Source of the DNA: Chitinophaga pinensis DSM 2588
GTDB taxonomy: Bacteria; Bacteroidota; Bacteroidia; Chitinophagales; Chitinophagaceae
Assembly: GCF_000024005.1 (NCBI RefSeq)
Contig: NC_013132.1
Location: 1,302,001 to 1,366,000, forward strand
DNA: 64,000 nt
Direction: 5' to 3'
The notes under the pieces were generated by a model that was given only the letters and a program-made list of their open reading frames with translations, had not been told where the DNA came from and did not search any database. Both the position numbers and the translations under genes were made by a program. The stretch's first letter is position 1. Each line of letters opens with the position of its first letter. Positions 35,639-44,278 of the stretch are shown here, piece by piece.

Positions 35639-36205
35639 ATGTTCAGTTTTGACCAGATTCTGGCTATTACGTTCACGCTCTTTGCGGTAATTGATATTGT
35701 TGGTTCTATCCCGGTGCTGATTTCACTGAAAGAGAAGCTTGGCCATATTGATTCCGGAAAGGCGACTATCGCATCCGGTTTCCTGATGGTGCTTTTCCTG
35801 CTGGTAGGAGAACCTTTTCTTAATTTGTTGAGCGTTGATGTGCACTCCTTTGCGGTCGCAGGCTCGATTGTGATCTTTGTAATCGGATTAGAAATGATCC
35901 TGGGTGTTGAATTCTTCAAAAGTGAAAAGGATACGAAAACGGGTAGTCTAATCCCGATCGCATTCCCCCTGATTGCGGGTTCGGGTACACTGACAACCAT
36001 TATGTCATTGAAAGCCAACTATGAAGAAACAAATATCCTCGCGGGTATTTTGCTCAACCTGGTGATCATTTACGTAGTGCTTCGTTCCCTGAGCTGGATC
36101 GAACGTATGCTGGGTAAAGCAGGATTGATGGTGGTACGTAAATTCTTTGGCGTAATCCTTCTGGCGATTGCTGTAAAAATCTTCAAGACGAATCTCAATA
36201 TGTGA
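35639..36205 (+). CDS. MarC family integral membrane protein
   Basis: A 188-residue protein with about six hydrophobic helices and the family motifs F-A-V-I-D-I-V-G-S-I-P-V, F-A-V-A-G-S-I-V-I-F-V-I-G-L-E-M-I-L-G and A-F-P-L-I-A-G-S-G-T-L-T-T-I. MarC proteins lie in the inner membrane; earlier links to multiple antibiotic resistance were not confirmed and their function is unknown. Single gene, followed by a tRNA gene about 85 bases downstream. Confidence 0.9.
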   Translation: MFSFDQILAITFTLFAVIDIVGSIPVLISLKEKLGHIDSGKATIASGFLMVLFLLVGEPFLNLLSVDVHSFAVAGSIVIFVIGLEMILGVEFFKSEKDTKTGSLIPIAFPLIAGSGTLTTIMSLKANYEETNILAGILLNLVIIYVVLRSLSWIERMLGKAGLMVVRKFFGVILLAIAVKIFKTNLNM

Positions 36206-36289
36206 TCGAAAATAAGCGTAAACCGCTTTTGTAATTGATCTTTAAATACCTTAGTTTTGCCTTCCTTTCCTGGTGAACAGGATGGCTTT

Positions 36290-36361
36290 GGCCTCGTAGT
36301 ACAATGGATAGTATAAGAGTTTCCGAAGCTCCAGATACAGGTTCGATTCCTGTCGAGGCTA
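36290..36361 (+). tRNA. tRNA-Arg (anticodon CCG)
   Basis: A 72-base cloverleaf. The acceptor stem GGCCUCG pairs with CGAGGCU (first pair G.U), the D-stem is GUAC/GUAU, the anticodon loop UUCCGAA gives CCG (codon CGG), and the T-arm is ACAGG/CCUGU with loop UUCGAUU. The outermost anticodon-stem pair is an A-C mismatch, so the stem is four pairs long. CCA is not encoded. Confidence 0.92.
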
Positions 36362-36365
36362 CTAA

Positions 36366-36401
36366 AAAGGCGATATAGCAATGTCCTGCTATATCGCCTT
36401 T
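36366..36401 (+). terminator. Terminator after tRNA-Arg (CCG)
   Basis: AAAGGCGATATAGCA and TGCTATATCGCCTTT form a perfect 15-bp stem with a 6-base loop, ending in TTTGTTT. It begins 5 bases after the tRNA. Confidence 0.88.
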
Positions 36402-36479
36402 GTTTATAAGCCTTGTCAGCAGCATGGGTGTTGCCGAGTAATGATTTTCACGATTTTATTGAAGGATGTATGTCGGCGA

Positions 36480-37391
36480 TTATGGATGTTCCCGCATCTG
36501 GAAGAACATCTTAATACAGTACAGGAACTTCCGGAACGGATTCCTTTTTTTCATCGCCAGCAGGTATTTCTTATTGCCGAAATACAGGCGCATGCGATTG
36601 AAGTTGTGTATGAGTGAGTAACTTTCGTAAGTTTCAAGCAGTTCAGCAAAGACCTTCTTTTCTTTCGCAAATGCCGGCGGACAGCAATCACGGAACGTCA
36701 TCAGGCGGAATTTGGTAGCGTCTATTCTCTTTTTAGTCCCGGTATGTTTGCTGGTCACATTGTTGCCGTGTTGTCTCCACTTTACAAAGGGCCTATCGAG
36801 GTATTTAATTGTACCATGCAGGGTGGTAAAGAATCCCAGCCAGAGATCATGCGGCATATCCGGGAATGGGATAGCAGCATCTGCGATCTCTTTTTTCATG
36901 ATCAGCGCATGGCCGGCTACGCAGTTGTCAGTAGCAAAAACCAGGGGATTGTTGAAGTCCTGTATCTCTTTAAGATCAGAGTGATTCCAGCGTTTTTCCA
37001 GCTGGTCATTCACGATTTCAGAGTCAGAAGTGATCATCGGGTAATCGCCTATTGCCGCCATCAGTTCAGCCGTCTTTTCCGGTACCCACACATCGTCCTG
37101 GTCGGAAAAGGAAATATAGCTTCCTTTAGACAGGGTAACACCTTTTTCGAAATTCTTGATATATCCCAGGTTGACCTCATTTTCATATACATGTACGTGA
37201 GGGTATTGCCGGGCATATCTTTCGAGTATTGCTAAGGTATTGTCGGTGCTGCGGTCATCTACAACAATGATCTCGGTATTGGGATACGTCTGCGCAATCA
37301 GCGAATCCATCTGTGACTCAATATACTTTGCTCCATTATAGGTAGCCACCACTATTGATACCAGCGGTTGCGCTGCTGCTTGGCTTGACAT
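36480..37391 (-). CDS. Glycosyltransferase, family 2
   Basis: A 303-residue GT-A glycosyltransferase. The N-terminus V-S-I-V-V-A-T-Y-N-G-A-K-Y-I and V-V-D-D-R-S-T-D-N-T are classic GT2 motifs, and S-F-S-D-Q-D-D-V-W holds the DxD-type metal/nucleotide site at about residue 96. The C-terminal part (W-R-Q-H-G-N-N-V-T, then F-R-L-M-T-F-R-D) is close to rhamnosyl- and galactosyl-transferases of lipopolysaccharide or capsule pathways, but the sugar cannot be fixed. It is isolated from the polysaccharide locus at the window start. Confidence 0.9.
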   Translation of the reverse strand: MSSQAAAQPLVSIVVATYNGAKYIESQMDSLIAQTYPNTEIIVVDDRSTDNTLAILERYARQYPHVHVYENEVNLGYIKNFEKGVTLSKGSYISFSDQDDVWVPEKTAELMAAIGDYPMITSDSEIVNDQLEKRWNHSDLKEIQDFNNPLVFATDNCVAGHALIMKKEIADAAIPFPDMPHDLWLGFFTTLHGTIKYLDRPFVKWRQHGNNVTSKHTGTKKRIDATKFRLMTFRDCCPPAFAKEKKVFAELLETYESYSLIHNFNRMRLYFGNKKYLLAMKKRNPFRKFLYCIKMFFQMREHP

Positions 37392-37507
37392 AGAAAACTG
37401 CTATTAAAAAATTAGCCCAGGAGGGCATGAGGGAGTAAAAATATTGATAATATTCATATTTACATAAAATCAGCTCAGTGCATTCGGCAGGGACTGCTTT
37501 AAAAAAT

Positions 37508-37540
37508 AAGGTGCTGGCAACTTTCCGTCACCAGCACCTT
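37508..37540 (-). terminator. Terminator after the SRPBCC gene
   Basis: AAGGTGCTGG and CCAGCACCTT form a 10-bp stem. On the minus strand it follows the SRPBCC stop by about 20 bases and ends in TTATTTTTT. Confidence 0.82.
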
Positions 37541-37559
37541 ATTGCCATATCCGGCTTTA

Positions 37560-38099
37560 TTATTTTTCCAGTACGCCCTTCAGTCTTGTTAGTCCGGTCT
37601 GCAGGTCGTCCCCGATCATTTTTTCGAAATCCATGAACAGTAGCATCAGGTTGGAAGGATAACCCATATGGCCATTGAAGCCCCATTTCACCTTTGTCTG
37701 GGAAGGGGATACCGCTTCTGTTGTCATATACGCCTGTTCGGTAGATTCGAAGGGTTTATAGAAGCGCAGTTCAAAATCAAGGCGTTCTCCTTCAGTGATC
37801 TTTTTGATCTCCTGTTCTCCTTTACCCACCTCTTTTTTATCGCTTTCCCAGGCTGAAATGAAGCCTACCGTGCCATCAGTGCCGTTATAGGTCTTTTTCA
37901 TACCCGGGTCCATCATGGCCCATTTACTGTAGTCATTCTGGTTTTTCAGCAGCTTGATGTAGTCGAAAACCACCTGTTTGGGCTGGTTGATTACGATTTC
38001 CCGCTCAATCCCATAGTTTTTCTTTGTGAAGACGGCAATCAGCAGTAAAATGGCAATAACGGCGACAATTAGCAGGAGGATCCTCTTGAATACTTTCAT
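37560..38099 (-). CDS. SRPBCC family membrane-anchored protein
   Basis: A 179-residue protein with an N-terminal membrane helix (residues about 7-25, L-L-L-I-V-A-V-I-A-I-L-L-L-I-A-V-F) and a START/SRPBCC-like fold: R-E-I-V-I-N-Q-P-K-Q-V-V-F-D-Y-I at the first strand, Y-S-K-W-A-M-M-D-P-G, and a last long helix with M-I-G-D-D-L-Q-T-G-L-T-R-L-K. This fold binds hydrophobic ligands such as lipids or sterol-like compounds. No partner is evident. Confidence 0.82.
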   Translation of the reverse strand: MKVFKRILLLIVAVIAILLLIAVFTKKNYGIEREIVINQPKQVVFDYIKLLKNQNDYSKWAMMDPGMKKTYNGTDGTVGFISAWESDKKEVGKGEQEIKKITEGERLDFELRFYKPFESTEQAYMTTEAVSPSQTKVKWGFNGHMGYPSNLMLLFMDFEKMIGDDLQTGLTRLKGVLEK

Positions 38100-38187
38100 G
38101 TAGTGTAGGTTTAAGTATATGTTGACGTGAATGGTATATAGCTGCCTGATTGTAAAAACAATGCAATAGGGGAATTGTTCTCGTCCC

Positions 38188-38595
38188 TTACTCCTGCCAG
38201 CTCATACACCTGATTACATACGGAAACATAGCGCATACCGTCTGCCCGTTGTATACAGCTGGCTGAAATCCTTCCATTTTTAGGAACTCTTCACAAAGAC
38301 GTTCCTGCAAAACAAACGGCATGTACGTCCGGAAATAGACGTCTATCACCTTTCCCTGCGTGTTGACCAGCAGTTTAGCATGTAAACTGGATAACATGCA
38401 TTCCGGATCCTTTCCGGCCATCATTCCGATAATGGGGGTAATTTGAGTGCTTGCGTGTTTGTACATTGCGTTTTGAAGGTCAGGGAGGACTGGCATAATG
38501 TCAAATTGGTCATATACAACCGCACATTTAGACTGACAAAATGCGGCTTTTTGCGTCCCCAGTAACAATAAACACGTGATTAATAATACTTTCAT
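38188..38595 (-). CDS. Small secreted protein with TonB C-terminal-like fold
   Basis: About 135 residues from the ATG at 38595, so that the signal peptide is at the start (L-L-I-T-C-L-L-L-L-G, cleavage near A-F-C-Q). The mature part carries K-L-L-V-N-T-Q-G-K-V-I-D-V-Y-F-R, then E-G-F-Q-P-A-V-Y-N-G-Q-T-V, the strand-turn-strand pattern of TonB C-terminal domains. It lacks the N-terminal membrane anchor and proline-rich spacer of true TonB, so it cannot transduce energy by itself. Six cysteines in the mature part suggest disulfides. Confidence 0.65.
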   Translation of the reverse strand: MKVLLITCLLLLGTQKAAFCQSKCAVVYDQFDIMPVLPDLQNAMYKHASTQITPIIGMMAGKDPECMLSSLHAKLLVNTQGKVIDVYFRTYMPFVLQERLCEEFLKMEGFQPAVYNGQTVCAMFPYVIRCMSWQE

Positions 38596-38691
38596 AGTCA
38601 GGATATAGGTCAAAATACGACTTTCCCATTATCCACAACCGTTCACAAATCCATTTTTTTTCTCCAAATTACAGCCCTTTGGGGATTTAAT

Positions 38692-40158
38692 ATGAATAAA
38701 GACGATCTATATTGGTTAATATCCACCTCGCCAGCCATTCAAATGCTTCGCTTGCGCAATACGCAATGGATTTTACCCTTCCTATATGGTGTTTTTAAGG
38801 AGGAGAACCGGTTTTCTATATCAGAAGGCCAACTCACCCGCCTGCTTGCCGAAACCCTCGGCCAGCAGGATGATGGTACCGAAGACCTGGAAGAAGCTAA
38901 GATCAACTTTGGAGAGGATGAAGAAACCCGCGCCAGAAAATATATCCTGAACTGGGTCCAGAAAAGGCTCCTGCAAGACCTGCCGGATGCCGAAGGAAAT
39001 ACCCAGTACCAGCTCAGTGCATACACAGAAAAAGTGTTCCAGTGGATGCAGACCCTGCAGCTGCGTCAGCACGTAGGAACAGAAAGCCGCTTTAAGCTGC
39101 TTTTTAATTCCCTGCGGGACATTGTGGAGAATACAGAAGATGACAGGGCTAAGAAACTGGAAATACTAAAGAACAAGCGATCAGAACTCGATAAAGAGAT
39201 CAAAGCACTGGAACTGGGTATTGTACCTGACAGGTACAACAATGCCCAGGTAGAAGAACGCCTGGAACTATTCACGCGACTGTGTTATGAACTGATCAGC
39301 GACTTCCGTGAAGTGGAGGATAACTTCAAAGCGATTCACCGTACCATCGTAGAACAACATACCAAAGCTGAACAAAGCAAAGGGGCTATCATCGGCTTCG
39401 CTTTTGAAGCATACGATTCACTCCGTAACAGTAATCAGGGTAAGAGCTTCTATGCTTTCTGGGACTTCCTGATCTCCCGTGCAGGGCAGGAGGAGTGGAG
39501 AGAACTGACAGAACAGCTGGTACATACCGTTGAAGAAAGAAATATCAAGGCGGATGATCAGTTCCTGCTCAATATCAAATCGATGCTGCTACAGCAGGGT
39601 AAAACGGTATATGACGCGAACGATAAGATGGCAGAAAAGCTGAGTCGTATCATTTCTGAAAAAGAAATCGCCCGTCACAGGCGTTTACGGAAGCAGATCA
39701 ATAACATCAAAGAATTCGTATTTGATCTGATTGAAGACCAGAATGTCGAATGCGGCATTAATATCGACGATAGCGCGCAGATCAGAATGGTGATGGAAAA
39801 GAAGCTGTCACTGGAGCAGAAAAAGTCCGTCGTGGAAGTGAAACAACCTGCTAATGCAACTGAACAGATTGCGGACGTGGAACGTTTCAGCCGTATGCTG
39901 AATACTTCTTTCATCAACAGAAAACAGCTTTGGGAGAAAGTAGAAACAGTGCTGAAAGATAAACAGACAGCGACACTGAAAGAAGTACTGGAGCAATCTC
40001 CGTTGGAATTTGGGCTGGCGGAAGTCATCAGTTACTATGACTTCCTGCGTGAAAAATCCAGCCGTGCATATATTGTAAAAAACACTACAGAACTGATTCC
40101 GTTGAATCCGGAACAGACACGATTTGTAGAGGTTCCATATCTATTATTTGGTAAATAA
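38692..40158 (+). CDS. jetA: Wadjet/MksF-type condensin subunit (JetA, DUF3375)
   Basis: A 488-residue soluble protein, the usual length for JetA/DUF3375, the kleisin-like subunit of the Wadjet SMC complex. The N-terminus (L-Y-W-L-I-S-T-S-P-A-I-Q-M-L-R-L-R-N then F-L-Y-G-V-F-K-E-E-N-R-F-S-I) is the winged-helix start typical of the family, followed by long charged helices (about residues 140-330). It bridges the SMC heads and recruits JetB. It starts a three-gene operon: jetB begins 14 bases after its stop and jetC follows. Family assignment rests on motif and gene order rather than a search. Confidence 0.85.
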   Translation: MNKDDLYWLISTSPAIQMLRLRNTQWILPFLYGVFKEENRFSISEGQLTRLLAETLGQQDDGTEDLEEAKINFGEDEETRARKYILNWVQKRLLQDLPDAEGNTQYQLSAYTEKVFQWMQTLQLRQHVGTESRFKLLFNSLRDIVENTEDDRAKKLEILKNKRSELDKEIKALELGIVPDRYNNAQVEERLELFTRLCYELISDFREVEDNFKAIHRTIVEQHTKAEQSKGAIIGFAFEAYDSLRNSNQGKSFYAFWDFLISRAGQEEWRELTEQLVHTVEERNIKADDQFLLNIKSMLLQQGKTVYDANDKMAEKLSRIISEKEIARHRRLRKQINNIKEFVFDLIEDQNVECGINIDDSAQIRMVMEKKLSLEQKKSVVEVKQPANATEQIADVERFSRMLNTSFINRKQLWEKVETVLKDKQTATLKEVLEQSPLEFGLAEVISYYDFLREKSSRAYIVKNTTELIPLNPEQTRFVEVPYLLFGK

Positions 40159-40172
40159 CAGCACACACTATT

Positions 40173-40769
40173 ATGAGCACAGCGAAAATACTACCTTATG
40201 CACCAGTAGTGGTAAAACTGTTGAAAGGCCCTGTAGAATATGTGGAGAAGGGCGCCTGGGAAAAACTATTGCAATATAAAGTTGAACTTACCGGCTTCCT
40301 GCAACAACTGGGTTTGTACCTGGTGCTGGATGAACAGGATGGATTTGCTTTTGTAAAACATGCTTTGACGGAAGATGACGAAGCCTATGTAAGCTGGATA
40401 CACCGCCGTTCCTTCAGCTATGAAGAGAGCATCATGCTGGTGCTGCTGCGTGAGATGATGGCTGAGTTTGAAATCAGTGAGTCCGGTTCCCGTGAACTGA
40501 TTAAAAAACGCCGGGAAATCAAGGAATACGCAGAGTTGTTTTTTAAAGAAGGCGCCAGCCGTATCAAATTCCTCAAAGAAATAGACCGACTGATCGATAA
40601 AGTAGAAGAAAGCGGATTTCTGCATCGTATAGAAAATCATGAAGTGCCTGATGAACAGAAGTTCAGGATCAGGAAAATTATCAAAGCAAAAGTGGACAGT
40701 GAAGCACTGGAAACTTTTCAGCAGCAGCTGAGCGAACTGGCAATAGGCAGTAGCGTGGAAGCTGAATAA
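40173..40769 (+). CDS. jetB: Wadjet/MksE-type condensin subunit (JetB, DUF4194)
   Basis: A 198-residue protein with the tandem winged-helix pattern of the KITE-type subunit of Wadjet/MksBEF: P-V-V-V-K-L-L-K-G-P-V at the start, W-E-K-L-L-Q-Y-K-V-E-L-T-G-F-L-Q-Q-L-G-L-Y-L, then R-R-S-F-S-Y-E-E-S-I-M-L-V-L-L-R-E-M-M and L-K-E-I-D-R-L-I-D-K-V-E-E-S-G-F-L. JetB binds JetA and DNA near the SMC heads. It is flanked by jetA and jetC with short gaps of 14 and 28 bases. Confidence 0.85.
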   Translation: MSTAKILPYAPVVVKLLKGPVEYVEKGAWEKLLQYKVELTGFLQQLGLYLVLDEQDGFAFVKHALTEDDEAYVSWIHRRSFSYEESIMLVLLREMMAEFEISESGSRELIKKRREIKEYAELFFKEGASRIKFLKEIDRLIDKVEESGFLHRIENHEVPDEQKFRIRKIIKAKVDSEALETFQQQLSELAIGSSVEAE

Positions 40770-40797
40770 CATACCATAAAACTTTTTGTAAAGAACA

Positions 40798-43700
40798 ATG
40801 CAGTTAAACGTTTTCAGTACTGATAATCATAAAAGTGGATTCCGTTTACAATACCTGGAGGTATTGAACTGGGGTACATTTGATGAACATATTCATAGTA
40901 TCAAGCCTAACGGGGAAACCAGTCTGCTCACAGGCGCCAATGGTAGCGGTAAGACCACCTTCATCGATGCCCTGCTGACACTGATGGTACCTGAGAAAAG
41001 GTACCGTTTCTATAACCAGAGTAGTGGTAGTGAAAAGAAAGGTGACAGAACGGAAGACTCTTATGTAATGGGTGGATACGGGATGGTCAATAATGAGGCC
41101 ACCGGCGTAGCTAAAACCCTTTATTTAAGAGAGAATAAAGAAGAGGCATACAGCATTCTGTTGGCCAACTTTGCCAATGAAGCGGAACAATATGTAACCT
41201 TGTTCCAGGTAAGGTATTTCGTCAATGGCGATATGCGCAAGATCTTCGGTGTTGCACACCGCGCGATGCATATAGCCGACGATTTCAGCCCATTTGATAT
41301 GGGCGGTACCTGGAAACGTCGTATTGATCAGCTGTACAATAAAGGCGGTCGCAGACAGGTAGAATGGTTCGACGCTGCCAGCAAGTATGCACAGCGTATG
41401 GTGGAAGCATTGGGTATGCAGAGCATACAGGCCGTGCAACTGTTTAACCAGACCGTTGGTATCAAGGTGTTGGGTAACCTGGATGACTTTATCCGTACCA
41501 ACATGCTGGAACCGCGTAACATGGAAGAGCAGTTTCAGGAGCTGAAGAAACATCTGACTACACTGTTGGATGCACAGCGTAATATCGAGAAAGCAGAAGA
41601 GCAGATCCGCTTACTGGGCCCTATTAAAGAGCACCATGAGAACTTCTCCTCTTATCTGACTTCCATCATGCAGCTGAAGCAGGAGCTTAATACAGCTACC
41701 ATCTGGAATAGCTTCACCCGTAACCAGTTGCTGACACAGGCGCTTATTGATCGTCGTCACGAAGTGGAGTCTTTGCAGAAGAAGATCGAAGAAACGAAAG
41801 TCAATATGGCCGATCTCCTGGAACAGGAGCGTGTGACGAAAAACCTGATGGAGCAGAATAAGGCCGGACAGCGTTTACAACAGCTGGAAAAGGATATTCA
41901 GGACCTGGAAAAGAGAAAGGCAGAAGCAGAAGACAGCCTAAAGGAATTCGCGTCCTGGTGCGATACCCTGCATGTGAAAGAGGAAGAGGTAAACGACGAT
42001 GCAACTTATCAGCGTATACTGAAAGAAGCGAATCGCGCAGCCCTGAAACTGGAAACAGAACAGCGTCTGAATGAAGAAGACGAGTACAGTGCTAAACGTG
42101 TAAAAGAACGTGCAGAGAGTGAAAAAGAGAGCCTGGAAAAAGAAATAGAATTACTGCATCAGTCCCGGAATAACATCCCGTCTCACCTGGTAGATCTGCG
42201 TAAAGAGATCTGTAGCAGTCTGAGAATTGATGTAAGTGAAATTCTTTTCGCCGGTGAACTGATACAGGTGAAATCAGAAGAAATCGAATGGCAACCCGCA
42301 CTGGAAAAATTGTTACACTCTTTCTCCCTGCGTTTGCTGGTACCAGAGAAGCACTATAAAAAGGTAACTTCCTTTGTCAATAACAATAACCTGCGTACCC
42401 GCCTGATTTATTATCAAATCAAGGAGTCGGCATTGACACTGTATCCGGAAGATGATACGGTATATCATAAACTTGACTTCCATCCTGATCATAAGCTCAG
42501 TCCGTGGGTACAGCAGCAGATCATTCAGAATTTCAGCTATGTGTGTGTGAACAGTGAGCGGGAATTGCAAAGGAATGACATGGCCATCACGGTAGAAGGT
42601 TTGATCAAGAACCGTGACAGGCATGAAAAGGACGACCGTGCACACAGTAACGATGCTTCCCGTTATGTGATGGGTTGGAACAATGAGCGGAAAAAAGATG
42701 CCCTCATTTCCAAAAGAAGCAAGCTGAATGAAGCGATTATTTCTTCCAATGAAATATTGCAGACCTGTAAGTCCAGATCCGCCCGTTTGCAGAAGCAATT
42801 CTATGCAGCAGGACGTTTGAAGGAACATAAAGGGTTTGATGAAATAAATATCGGTAAGCTACAGAAGGCCATTCGCAAAGCGCAGGACCAGATCGGATCA
42901 CTGACAGATGAAAACCAGGAATTAGACGGCCTGAAACAGCAATTGCTGGATATCGAACGTCAGAAGGAAGACAACCAGGAACTGCAGGCGATGCTGATCA
43001 GAAATGAAGCGCTGGAACAGCGTAACATTGAAGAGATGGAAGAAGAGCAACAGGCAATGCAACACCTGTTACAGCACGTTACAGAAGGCGATAAGGATGA
43101 ACTGCTGAACTTCCAGCAGCAGAACAGTCACCTGCTTGGTAACGTCACACTGGAGAACGTAGCTGCGATCTATAAATCCCTGCGTGAGAATAAAGAACAG
43201 GACCTGCGACTGGCAGAAGACGCCCGTCATAAGGAAGAAGTGATGCTGAACAGAAGTATCAACCGTCTGAAAAATCCGCAGGCAGAGATACTACAACGTT
43301 TCCCTGACTGGATTTCAGATGTACATGCTTTATCTGATGATGCAGTACATGCTACAGAGTATATCGAATGGCTGGATAAACTGACGAATGATAACCTGCC
43401 AGGCTATAAGAAGGATTTCGAAAGCTATATCAACGTTACCATTACTTATAAGATCGGTGGATTGAATGAAGAGATGGAGAAATGGGAGCGTGATATCAGC
43501 AATACGATCCAGAAACTGAATGATTCCCTGGCTGGTATCAACTTCAACCGCCTGCCGGATACTTATATACAGCTGGTAAAACGTCCGGTGGCTTCCGGTA
43601 GTGAGGCACGTGAATTCAAGAGCCGTTTGCTGGATGCTTTGCCACAGTCGGCCAACTGGCAACAGAGTACTTTTGAAGAAAAGGCACAGCATTTCCGTGA

Positions 43701-44199
43701 GAGAGTACAACCACTGATTGCCGCGCTGGACGAAAGTGAAGCATACCGCGCACGTGTACTGGATGCCCGTAACTGGTTTGAATTCTGGGCAGATGAACGT
43801 TTCCGTGAAACGAATGAGTCCAAGAAAATCTATCGTCAGATGGGACAATTATCCGGTGGTGAGAAAGCGCAGCTGACCTATACGATCCTGTGTAGTGCGA
43901 TTGCTTACCAGTTTGGTATTACCAGAGAAGGTAAAAATGCAAGAAGTCTGCGATTCATTGCGGTGGACGAAAGCTTCAGTAACCAGGATGAAGAGAAAGC
44001 GACTTATCTGATGGAACTCTGTAAGCAGCTGCACCTGCAATTGCTGGTGGTAACGCCAAGTGATAAGATCCAGATCGTACAGAACTTCATTGCGCACGTA
44101 CACCTGGTGCAACGTGTGAACGGGCGTCAGAGTATACTGTATAATATGACGGTAAAAGAATTGCAGCATAAGATGGCGGACTCGGAAGTCTCCGTTTAA
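40798..44199 (+). CDS. jetC: Wadjet/MksB-type SMC ATPase (JetC)
   Basis: An 1133-residue SMC-like ATPase. The N-terminal head starts with F-R-L-Q-Y-L-E-V-L-N-W-G-T-F, the family opening, and has Walker A G-A-N-G-S-G-K-T-T at residues 46-54. Long coiled coils (about 250-480 and 640-840) surround a hinge-like middle. The C-terminal head has signature L-S-G-G-E-K-A-Q-L at 1018-1026 and Walker B F-I-A-V-D-E with D1057 and E1058, so ATP hydrolysis should be intact. In Wadjet systems this motor extrudes DNA loops and JetD then cuts small circular DNA. Here a terminator lies 26 bases after the stop and no jetD follows. Confidence 0.9.
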   Translation: MQLNVFSTDNHKSGFRLQYLEVLNWGTFDEHIHSIKPNGETSLLTGANGSGKTTFIDALLTLMVPEKRYRFYNQSSGSEKKGDRTEDSYVMGGYGMVNNEATGVAKTLYLRENKEEAYSILLANFANEAEQYVTLFQVRYFVNGDMRKIFGVAHRAMHIADDFSPFDMGGTWKRRIDQLYNKGGRRQVEWFDAASKYAQRMVEALGMQSIQAVQLFNQTVGIKVLGNLDDFIRTNMLEPRNMEEQFQELKKHLTTLLDAQRNIEKAEEQIRLLGPIKEHHENFSSYLTSIMQLKQELNTATIWNSFTRNQLLTQALIDRRHEVESLQKKIEETKVNMADLLEQERVTKNLMEQNKAGQRLQQLEKDIQDLEKRKAEAEDSLKEFASWCDTLHVKEEEVNDDATYQRILKEANRAALKLETEQRLNEEDEYSAKRVKERAESEKESLEKEIELLHQSRNNIPSHLVDLRKEICSSLRIDVSEILFAGELIQVKSEEIEWQPALEKLLHSFSLRLLVPEKHYKKVTSFVNNNNLRTRLIYYQIKESALTLYPEDDTVYHKLDFHPDHKLSPWVQQQIIQNFSYVCVNSERELQRNDMAITVEGLIKNRDRHEKDDRAHSNDASRYVMGWNNERKKDALISKRSKLNEAIISSNEILQTCKSRSARLQKQFYAAGRLKEHKGFDEINIGKLQKAIRKAQDQIGSLTDENQELDGLKQQLLDIERQKEDNQELQAMLIRNEALEQRNIEEMEEEQQAMQHLLQHVTEGDKDELLNFQQQNSHLLGNVTLENVAAIYKSLRENKEQDLRLAEDARHKEEVMLNRSINRLKNPQAEILQRFPDWISDVHALSDDAVHATEYIEWLDKLTNDNLPGYKKDFESYINVTITYKIGGLNEEMEKWERDISNTIQKLNDSLAGINFNRLPDTYIQLVKRPVASGSEAREFKSRLLDALPQSANWQQSTFEEKAQHFRERVQPLIAALDESEAYRARVLDARNWFEFWADERFRETNESKKIYRQMGQLSGGEKAQLTYTILCSAIAYQFGITREGKNARSLRFIAVDESFSNQDEEKATYLMELCKQLHLQLLVVTPSDKIQIVQNFIAHVHLVQRVNGRQSILYNMTVKELQHKMADSEVSV

Positions 44200-44224
44200 A
44201 CTGTCAATGATATTGTAATAAAAG

Positions 44225-44257
44225 AAAGCGCTTCAGCCCGTTAGCTGAAGCGCTTTT
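44225..44257. terminator. Bidirectional terminator between jetC and the alcohol dehydrogenase gene
   Basis: AAAGCGCTTCAGC and GCTGAAGCGCTTT form a perfect 13-bp stem with a 6-base loop, T-run on plus and A-run on the left. It marks the end of the jet operon. Confidence 0.9.
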
Positions 44258-44278
44258 GTATTAGTATGTGTGGGCTGA

